A stretch of 64,000 nucleotides of DNA from Lates calcarifer (lineage: Eukaryota; Chordata; Actinopteri; Centropomidae), in assembly GCF_001640805.2 (NCBI RefSeq), contig NC_066848.1:6260575-6324574 (forward strand), written 5' to 3'. Under the pieces are notes generated by a model. That model was not told the DNA's origin. It saw nothing but the letters and a program-made list of their open reading frames with translations, and did not search any database. The position numbers and the translations under genes are program-made. Below, in pieces: positions 50,172 through 61,177 of this stretch (the first letter of the stretch is position 1; each line of letters begins with the position of its first letter).

Positions 50172-52666
50172 TAATGAAAATGCACCTTATTTTAGCAAAA
50201 AAAAAAGGCCTTCCACATTCAAACTGAGTCTTAAATGTTGCTCCACTGTAAAATCAGACTACTATTCAGACACAAGCTTACGAATCTGCGCCAATGTCCT
50301 CAATGTATCTCCTTACAGCTATTATACAAATCCTTCGCTATTGGTGGGACCATATGCTTGAGCCAATCTAAAAAACTCAATTAGTCCTTCATTAAGAAAA
50401 TGAGGGGGTTGCACAGAATCAGATACAAATTACGAATTGTCCTCTGAGACATACAATTATCCATCATATTCCTTCTGCCATCTGTTTGCTTCCTGTTGAC
50501 TCTCCTAATGACTTAGATGGAAGCCAAATTAGAATTCTGTGCAACTGCCACTGCACCTCATTGAAAAGTCATGTGAACTTGCCCAAAAATGGAGAGAGAC
50601 AAGCACTCAGTATACAGCCTGCTGTAAGCATAGAGGATATATTTTGTATTAATGATGTGTAGGCAAATCAGTGGCTACTGGAGATTACATTGATAATTTC
50701 CAGCACAATACTATATCACAAGGTTATCGAGCAGTACCTCACAAAGCAACCTAGATGGAGCTCTGACGTTATCAAAGCACTGGATCAAGAAGCCCTGTTG
50801 CTGGGTGCTGTGAGCAGATCATTCCTCTTTCCATACACTTCAGGGAACAGGCTTCAGCAGTCTGTTTTCATATCATTTCAATTCATCCAAACATGTATAC
50901 ATTGAGTAGCTGCTCTGAAAAAAGCCACACAGTTTAGATGCATATTTCACCAGTCTAAATATTACATATACTATAATAAACTGCCACCACAAGAATCAAA
51001 AGCATCATCCACATAACAGTGGTTGTAAACAAATGCTTGCTTATCAAACACCAGAAAGTAGTCTTCAGTTTAGTTTAAATAAGAGGGAGGAGAAATTAAA
51101 TAAGAACAACAACAAATGAATATACTCATTTCCTTGTCATCTATTCCAGGTTTTCACAAAGATGTACCCTCTGCATGATAACGTGAGCAGTGTGTCGCGA
51201 TTTCAGCTCAGCTGCATGATGCTATCAGAAAATAGATCCGCCTATGGAGCATTTTAAAGTGAAAGCAATGCCAAGATTGCAGCTTATAACTTGCAAAATC
51301 ACCAGCCTTTTCAAAAAGCATTGCTGCTGAACCACCCGTGACTAAAAGTGGGGCTGCTGCAGGGACACAACTGAAAGGACTACTGTGCACCGACAGAAAC
51401 AAGGATGGAAGCGGATTACTAATGAAACCATTTCAGACAGAGAAGTCATGTTACATGAATAGTATAGAAACGACACATACACTTTGTGAAATACTGAGGT
51501 TTTCTCAAATCTGGGACACTAGACTCATGCTTAAAGCAGTTAATGAAATATTCTCTTCTAAGGTTTGGCCAGTTGCCTCAAAGCAGATTTTTGAAATTTT
51601 GTTTTTTTATTCATTTATTGACCAGCAGGATATGATCTTAATTTACAGTTGTAAATTTTGCATAATTATCCTTTGAGGTGTCCTTTACTACAATGTTCCT
51701 GCTAAGGAACATTGGAAAACTATGGAAACAGCACTTGGCATTTATATACAAACACACAACCCCAGTAGATGACCTGGCAGCCACACACACTGCCAAGCTC
51801 AACGCCGCCATGCCAAGCAATGCATCTGTCAACTGAGAAACATGACACATTTTTTAGCACCTTTGCGACTGCAGCCAATTTTCAAAGAGCATACTTTGTC
51901 CTTTTCTGAGCCATTTTGCTTGGCATACCAAGATATGACCTTCGATTTAATAGAGTCATGGTTTAGCCTCCATGGAAATTCCCCGCTAATAAACGGAAAA
52001 TGATACACCTAAGAAATTAAAAGAGCACAACACAATATGGACTCTGTAACCATGGAGGCAAATGTGGTTGGATGACCATATTTCGTAGCAAGATAAATCA
52101 TTTCCAACAGCCCCTAATGAGACTTTCATAATTCATGCTGTCAGCTTTTCCACAGCACCAATCATGTCTGATCCTTTTGCGGTGGTAAAACCCACTGCTT
52201 CAGACTGCCACCCTGCATCTATCAGCACAGGGAACATTGTGTCATATGCAAGTTAGTCATGAGGAAGATGCCTGCAACATGCCCTGTCTTGGCTCATTGG
52301 CTAAGCTCATGTTAAAGCAAATACGCTCTCCAAAATAATTACAAGGGCACAGTGGCAATGCTGAAATGTCCTCAGACAAGAGCACAACAGCAGCGCAATA
52401 GGATTTTTATTTAATGGATTCTGATGCCAAGTCTGGGAACATAAGAACCATCACAGTTATTACAAGTTTCAAAACCATGCATGACTGCACTGGATTATAA
52501 TTACTGTTTGAACTTTTTTAAAAAATAAATCATGTACAGTTACATAAATTTGAATAATCTCCTTTCAAGAGAATTTATATTTTAATATCGTGGATTTTGC
52601 TAATATTTTTGTCAATTTCATGTTTTTGGTTTAACTAGGCATGGCAAACACTCAAGTAAGGAACGA

Positions 52667-52668
<2 letters not shown>

Positions 52669-52711
<43 letters not shown>
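52669..52711. repeat. (CA)n microsatellite
   Basis: About 21 perfect CA units, the longest dinucleotide run in the window. Confidence 0.97.
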
Positions 52712-52713
<2 letters not shown>

Positions 52714-54057
52714 GTGCTATAGATCATACTTGTCATTACAAGGTCTGCATTAATCAAATATTTATCTTACTCTGAGGAATAGCAAATGAACCCCCACAAT
52801 CTCAAAATTGTTGTTATTTTAAAGTGAGGTGGGCCGTCCTCTAACCTGTAGTTTTTTTGCTTCTTTATTTAGACTGTTGTAAAGTGTTGAGGGAGAGAGA
52901 GAATTTGAAAAACAGGAGTGAAAACCCTGCAGGGATTCAGTCCCAGGATGAGGGGGCATGTAGTTTCAGAGGCATGGGATTTAACCACTTGATGATCTAA
53001 GGAAACCCAGAATATCCCAGAGACAAACACACCACACAATGTGACTATGTTCTGGGTTCAAATCTGGCCCATTTTAGCTTCTGTGAAATGTCTCTTCCAG
53101 TCTTTTCCAAAGTGATTTTGCCAAATATTTTTGGAAACCAGGCAAAGTCAGACACATTGCCAAAGTGCCAAAATCATGCTGGAAAGGTTCTACAATAAAC
53201 ACCATTTTAAATGAACTCTACCAACTGGCTAAGCAGGATACTGGGTACTTTTCAAGTTTAATGCATGTATTTGCAGTCTAATTTTTCAAACTTTTGCCAC
53301 CCTATATCAAAGAGATGCTAAGTACTGTTAAAGTAATAGAGCAAAGAAGCATTATCTTAATTTTAAATTATGCTGAATAGTGCTGTTGAAATTATGCTGA
53401 GTCTTTGTGGAAGATAATTGTAATTTCAGCAGGGCAAAGTAATTGTGTAGCATAAGAATAGGAAGGGCACATTGAAAAAATTCAATAATTAATTCATGAT
53501 GTTTTTATTTTTGCATCCTGAAAAAGGTCTCAGGTTATTATCCACTCAAAGCCTTTGGAATCATCCCTATAAAAATTGATGAAAGACCTGATAGCAAATG
53601 AATAGGAAAACATTTCCATTCATTTGCATGTTTGTCATTTTTGGGTCTTTCTCCTTGACTATATAAAGGCCATGGTGTCAACCAGATGCAAAGTGGTTTG
53701 TCTGTGTACAAGCAGCTGCCAATGGTTGCGGGAAATAAAACAAAAAGATCACTGTTCTGGGTGAAAACAGCATTCATTCACCAATAGAAAAACAACAAAC
53801 CAAAAAAAAAAAAAAAAACACATTAACACCAGTGAAGTTGCTCCATTTTCCTCATCTGACAATGTTTCCTGTAGTCTGCCACATCTTTCTGAACATTAAC
53901 TGGATTATCAAATGCACCATTTACACACAGATTATTACATAGGGAAATTGGGTTACTGTGATTTGTCAAACAAGCTATTGCCTCAGTGTGGGTATTTTTA
54001 CTTTGCTAATGGTTGCAGTGCACTGTAACCATATCAAAGAAAATATCCATGTGCATA

Positions 54058-54077
54058 CAAATAAATAAATAAATAAA
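54058..54077. repeat. (AAAT)n microsatellite
   Basis: Nearly five units of aaat/ataa. A similar run lies at 45615-45632. Confidence 0.9.
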
Positions 54078-55218
54078 CATGTAGTGGAAGTACTCAATAA
54101 AAATTTGAATTGAAAAATGAAAACAAGCTCTCTCCTAAGTAGCTGCCAGCAAACACTCCACAACCAGAAAACAGCGTTCATCAATAATGGTTGAAGCTAC
54201 TGACTCTTTTTAAAAACCATTTCCAACATTGCCTAGCCACTAACATAGTCAAATTAGAGCCTAGGTTTGTGGTTTATTGAAGTTATGATATGATTTCTGA
54301 AAAAAGAAGCCATTCCAACATGGAAGCTACATAGAGCTGCCAAAGTGCAAAAGTTGCCTGCTGCAGCTTGAAAAAAAAAATGTAAATAAGAGTAAAAAAA
54401 ATTGACTTAGTAGCTAGAAGCAGAAAATGTGATCAGTGCATGACCAGACTGTGACCTTGTGGCTTTTGCAAAGAAGGAGGGAAAGATGTTAAATAAATTC
54501 ATCAGCCAAAAAAGGGCAGCCTAAATTCTCAGTAGTTGGCTTTAAAAAGGAGAAACTCAAAAATCTCAATCTCAGTCCAGCAAGTTAGAAGGGCTTCTAA
54601 CTTTGCATAGCCTGGATCAAATCCTAGATGGAGTATGAAATGACTTATCAGTGACAGCTCCTTGTTATATGCAGCAGCAGAGGCAGCCAAGAGTGACATT
54701 AGTATTGGAAATTAATTGTTTTTTAATGTGCACGTCTCCATCGTCCACCACCACATAGCCATGCACCATTACTGTGGTCAATTAGCCATTCAACATCTTA
54801 CCGTTGGCCAATGTATGGAATTGATTACCACACCACAAGCTTTCCCTGCAGCCTACCATGTCGAGAATATTAAGTGTAATGGGCGGGGGGGCCTCAACAA
54901 AGTGAATTAAATCAGCCTTAGCCTAAACATGACTGCTTAAATGTTTTCCACCCAGAGGCCACCAACAAATGTGCATCAAAGACAGCAACAACACTATTTC
55001 ACATCTCCATCCCTATACACACAACACAGCTGGTCAGTATAATTAGTGTGCAAAACAAGCACTGCCCTAAATCTTCTTATTAAAACTTCCATTTTTGTTC
55101 TTGGATATGGGAGGAAATGAAGCCCCTTCAACCCAGCTTCTGAGCCTTTTTAGCTATGATGACATTAAGGATGATTGAAGTGCATTATCTGGGCACACAA
55201 TGGCTGCTGTCCATTCAG

Positions 55219-55238
55219 CTGTGCTCTGCAGAGCACAG
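55219..55238. repeat. perfect 20-bp palindrome
   Basis: ctgtgctctgcagagcacag equals its own reverse complement, centred on a PstI-type ctgcag. No known role is recognised. Confidence 0.9.
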
Positions 55239-58200
55239 AAAAAGGGAGCTGGCGACACTCACTGCAGAGGATCGTGGGGTTTTAAAGGCCCATGACACCC
55301 TGGCCCCCCAATAGCTTTGGCTGAATAGCCTGTCTGACCTATTGTCGGTGAGTTCACAGTATTGTCGATGTACCTGTCTGATATGCAGTCAAAGCTCTCT
55401 GGTCTTCTGCCTCTCAGCAAAAGTGCTGTAAGCCCTTAAAATAAAGAAGCAATTTCAAACAGATCTGTTTCTTCAATTCACTGATGGTGCCAGGTGAAGC
55501 GGTTAATTTGCAGAAAATAATCTGTCATGGCTATAGCGAGTATTCTACATAATATCTTCCAGTTTATTGGGATCTTGCCTGGATGAATATGACAAAATGC
55601 CTGTTTAAATTCATCAAAGCATGTGGAATAACTTCTAATTTTGCAAGATACTCATGATGAGTAGATGTGGCTGTGTACATGCCTTAAATAATCAATACAC
55701 ATTTGTTTTCCAGCATCCAACATTTCCTCATATGAAGGCAGCCACTTGTTCATTCTGTGTTTCTCACACAACAAACAAAGTGTGATCTGTAAGCCTGAAT
55801 GACAAAAACCATTTCCTTCCACTTCCCTTGCACTTCTGTGAGAGCAGCCTTAATTAGCTTTTCTATGCAAAAAAAAAAAAAAAATGTAGCCCCATGCATA
55901 CATTTTTTTCCACTCTAATCAGCAGAGGGAAAAAAAAGCTGTCTTTTCATGCACTCTCTTGCTCTAATCTAATTAGAATTTATTAAACTAGGCAAAAGTT
56001 CAAGGACATCAATAGCTACATTTTCACACACACACAGTTCGCTAGTTAGACAGTGGAAAAGGATAGTACACCAAATGGGCAAAGGAACCATTTCAGTCTT
56101 GACTATCCTTTCACCTCATTATGACATTTAAAAGGCACTGATGAATGCATATTTTCTGTATTTCCTCCTGATTTTAAATCAGGCAGCACTGAATGGTCAC
56201 ATAAATCAACTGTATTCAGCCAGTAATTGAATCTCCATGGATATAAGATGATATAAAAATAGAGGGTAATCAGAGGGCACAATGTACTATTCTTGTATTT
56301 ACAGAATATTATGCAGACAAGAAACAGCAGGATTATGGCCGGATGATTTTCTTCCATAAACTGTCTACATATAAAATGCTACAGCAAAATGTCTGCATTT
56401 GGAGACGCACTTACTATCTCTAAAATTACATGCACAGTATATAGAAAGAAAAGCTAGGGTGCAAGTGGCAGTATGTGCTGAAAATATACCATTCTATGAG
56501 CCACAGACACAAGAATCTCACAAATGCAGAGGTGTTAGTCTAAGATCATGATTGTATGTAAATCTAACAAAACTGATTTTGCAGGTATGTTTATAATAAA
56601 AAAAAATCCTAGGTACATTGTGTATATCCTTTTCAAAAGAGGAATAACATTTATATCCGAGCACTTATAAATTTGCTTGCTGTTATTTATTTTTGCCTGT
56701 GTATTTTTGCTTCAAATATTCCAATGGGACAACCAAAAGTTCACTAGCAGCCTTGTGGATACAATGCCAGGTTTTCTGGATTGTCTAACAACTTGCTGCA
56801 TATGTAAATATGAACACTATATTATAAATGTACAGCACCCCAGATATGCAAAATATGAGAGGAATTATATTTTTATATGATACATCTGGGATTTGGCATT
56901 ACTACTACCATCTCTTGGTGCTGTACAACTTGATAAATTGTGTTTGACAGTGCATAAACAACAAAAAGTGTCAATATGACAACAGATCAGTAAACTAATA
57001 AATGAGGATACAAAATCAGAACTGAAGACATGAAAAGCCTTTTTGCTGCTGAGTGCTATTTTATGACTAAACCTTACACAGTCTTTGTTGTGATCTCAGT
57101 TTGTTTGGAGAACTTTATGTTAGTTTGAATTATTAATGATCTGCAATCGGCTATGTGCCAGCTACATAGAACTCTATTGTCACCCCCTTCTCTTTGCTCT
57201 TAAGGACCAGTCTCTGACCATTTTCCAGAATATTCGATTGACATGTAATCAACACCTTTGGGGGCAGTTTTCTTTTTTTACATTCAGGAGGTTGCTTTCT
57301 AGTTACATTAAATAGCATATTTAATATTTACAGGATCAGCTGCTGCTTTAGCTGAAGTTGCTACCGCCCTGGAATAATTAGAATAATCACATCAGTCTCC
57401 CATTGTTAAGAGGAATGGTTCTAACTTGCGTGTCGCTATGTCTCTGTGTAGAGCTGAGGAAATTACTCAATTACCTGATTAGTCGATTTGCAAAAAAATT
57501 AAGTGCCACCTATTTTGATATTTTATTTATTATTTCAGTCATTTATCAAGCTGTCAATGGTTGCACCTTTCCAAATGTCAGGACTTTGCCTTGTCTTGCA
57601 TTCTGGTAAACTGAATATCTTTTTTATTTGGAGTGTTCGGTCAAACAAAATAATTATTTATTGTAACTGTAGTCATCACTCCTTTATTGTTCTGATACAG
57701 TGTGCCTTTGGCTGACTGCATTATGCCCATACATTTGTCACATGCTTTAGTAGCTCTGTTTCTATTTCTACATAAAATACTTGATATTTACAGGCTGTTT
57801 ACACAGCAGTTCAATAAACAAAATCATCTCACACACATTAGCAAGACCGCAATATGGAGCAAGCAAGTCACTCAATACAATGTGAGTGAGTGCCATTTGA
57901 AGTTATGGGCAAAGTGTCAGATTACAGACAGACATGAATGACTGACTGATTGACTGACTGTCCAACTGATCACTGTGTTCATACCTCACATTTATTGGTT
58001 TCTGGCAACAAACATATTTTCCTGTGCTTAGAACAGCAGCAGTCAAGTTGCTGTACTGATGGTCTGGAAATCAAAGAGTGAGACTGACAGGAGTATGATC
58101 AAAATAAAATTGGGCGGCATCAAGGGCAGGCAGTCACCTTAAGAGGAGGGAAGGTTGCTCACCGTTCCCGCCCTTCCCTCTGTAGTAGAGAGCTAGAGTC

Positions 58201-60810
58201 CTGCTGTCTTTTTAAAGTAACCTCTTTTACACTGGCCTCAGCCAGGTAATGTCTTCTCTCAGAGTGCTTCCCTCATTGATCTTTTTAAAAAGCTGAAATG
58301 TGATACTATAATGTCTTTACATATTCTAGGCTAAATTACTGTCTACTGTTGATACCAAGATATAAAATTATTTTGTTAGTATTAAACTTGACTAAAGGGG
58401 TGTTAACACCATGTCCTTATGGCAAAATACTGATTGTAATATGAAAGTAAAAGTACATCTACGAACCATACACAGGCCAGTGAGGGTTGTATCCTACCCC
58501 AAAATAAAGAAATGTTATGCTAGCTTATTTCATTGGCTTTTTTATCTGTGGCTTGGAGGACCTAGTCCAACAGCTCCCACACAGCTCCTGTTCTCCAAAC
58601 AGTCTTTTATTTCCAAACCGAATCATAAGTCCCAGTCCCAACCAGCCAGCTACCCACCACAAGGCACATGGGCTCAATCATACAAGATGTTATTTGGCAT
58701 TTGATAAGACTGACAGACGTACTGTATCTCATTTTAGCTTATATGCCTGGCTAACCTTCCTAGACCCATGTAAAGAAAAACAATAACAGTTGTGCTATAA
58801 GTCAGTTCCTGGTAACTGATATTTCTGAACCTGTCTTTGGTATTGTGTACCCAGGATGCTACAGTACAAAATGTTACTGTCGATTTAAGTATTGGTACTT
58901 AAATAAAATCACTTATACCAGACTGTGTAGATTACGCATAAAAGAGCAATTCAAATTCATAATAGGACTGCTTACATAACATTATTGATTTGTCTATTCC
59001 CACAAGGCAAAATTTTACTGCTTCTTGTGGTTTCTCCCACTAAAAAGCAACATATTTTCACTTAGTGTCTACATAGCCATGTTTCATGGCCACAATTAGC
59101 ACTCCCTGCTGTTAATTTCTAGTAGCATTTTCGAGGTAGGAAGCAGTGGCATTTAGGCATACAGATCTATCTGCTGATAAGCACTGTCATCATTGGTGCT
59201 GCAATAATACTGATGTCTAAAATATTTGAAGACAAAAATCAATTATTTGGACATATACATCAAATCATTCTTTAAAGATTAAAGAAAATCCATCCCTTTT
59301 AAGATAGATATTCTTCATCAGCACCAGTCGAGCATAAAATGAACATTACAATAATTGGCAGGATACCCAGCAGGAGTAATTCTAAGTGAAGGTTAGTTTC
59401 CCATAATACATAACTGAGAAACTAACACAAAAACTAAGGGGAAAAAACTGACATCCAAGAAAAATGTTAAAGTGGAAGTGACAACTAAGTGACAATATTT
59501 TGTGTTGTATAGATTCATAGTATATTTCAAATAAAAATACAAATATTCAAAGTGAATAATTTGCATTTGTGTGGTTAACACTGCCCTATCTGCATGAGGA
59601 TAATCATTTGCAAATATACAGTATATATGTAGCTTTTTTATCTAATACACACTGACATGTAAATAGCTAAAACTAATGAGCCCAGACACTTTTTCCATGA
59701 CTATATTTATAAGTTAATGCAAAATGCAATACATTCATTTGAAGTTAGAGCAATCAGCAATTCCGGTGTCTCAAGGCACCCTGCAGAGACAGGAGACAGG
59801 ATTCATTATATGACATTCTCAATAATTCATTACAAATGAGCCCGCCCCGTTTCTCCTTGTTGTAATGTCTAGGTCAAAAGTGGCTTGGCAGCTTGCACTG
59901 AGTGACCTCCTCCATGATCAACTCATGATTAGCTGAGACCCCTCACTTTGTGCATTCTTACCATGCATCAGACACACCGACTTTCTTTCACATCTTAAGC
60001 ATGTGACACATGCAGCCGAAGTGACTTCCAAGAGGAATCTCTCAAGAGCACAAATCAGTTGGATATTTTCTCATTATCTTTTCTTCCCAGTAGCAGGCTG
60101 CACAGTTATCCGTGGCTGCAGCTTTGTCTCTTTTTACTCATCCTCTAACTATTCTTTCTTCTGCTTTGAAGATCTAGACAGTTAATGACTCCCCCACCAC
60201 CCTCTTAAAAAGTACAGTAAACTTTTAATTGTAATATACTGTGGACCAACCTCACAGAGAATCTCTGAAGCTTAATCCAATGCACATCTCATTTCAAAAA
60301 GCAGCATGAATCAGTATAGATTATACAAGTGACTCAACTGAGGATCAACCTACACTTACAGCCAATTATACTAACACAACTAAGAGAGCTTTGTGTGCAT
60401 TATTTAAGGCTCACAGAGTTCATCTCTTTACAACATTTTGTACGTTATTGTAATTAGCATGTACAATGTGATGACAAATACATGGTAAGTGACTGGACCC
60501 TGCAGCACATCACAATAAACAAGTAATTATAGAATAAACTGAATATGACATTGATAACACAATGCAACCTCTTCTGGGACCACTTAGGGGGACAAAATCA
60601 TTAAAAACCAAATTAGTTTGTAGATATTACAGCTAGTATTTACTGCTGCATTCATGCATTTCAGTGGTTTGTTGTAAGAAAGTATGAAAGTATTTGGTCA
60701 TTAAGAGCAGTATCAGAAAAAAAGTAGAATCCATTGTTAACTAAAATCAGGAAATTAATCCATTCTCTGCTTACACATATTTGAAAGAGCTTGTATAAAT
60801 GCTTTTACCT

Positions 60811-61177
60811 CTAGGGGTGGCAATGTAGGTCGGCCTATTGGTTCACCATTTGGTTCTGGACTGAAATATCTGAACAGCTATTGGATAGATTGACATGACT
60901 TTATGTGCAGACATTCATGGTCTTCAGAGGTTAAATCTTGTTGACTATGGTTGCAACCAGTAGCTCAGATTTTCTTGTATCCTGTAAAATATTTCAACTT
61001 CTAGTAGATGGATTGACATCTAAGTATTTTACAGTCAGATTTCCCAAATAATGAATAATAATAACTAACTAATAACTTTGGCAATAGTCTGTCTTTTCCC
61101 TGTGTATCATCATGGGGTTGAAATTTGCATTTTTGATGGTTTGTCATGAAATTTGGTGTGGACATTTGTGGTTTCAT
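60811..61177 (+). mobile_element. diverged copy of an abundant teleost interspersed repeat
   Basis: Blocks such as ctgaaatatctgaacagcta, ttggatagattgacatga, cagacattcatggtcttcag, and later gtcatgaaatttggtgtgga match a repeat I recall as very common in percomorph fish (tgaaatatctcaacaactattggatggattgccatgaaatttgg type). The element has internal repetition: the 'gatggattgacat' and 'catgaaatttgg' modules recur in it. It is non-coding, diverged, and has no visible target-site duplication. No family name is asserted. Confidence 0.6.

Noticed and set aside
53046..53062. ggttcaaatc, a tRNA B-box-like word
   Set aside because: No A box, acceptor stem or anticodon arm could be placed around it. It may be a SINE remnant, but the support is too thin.
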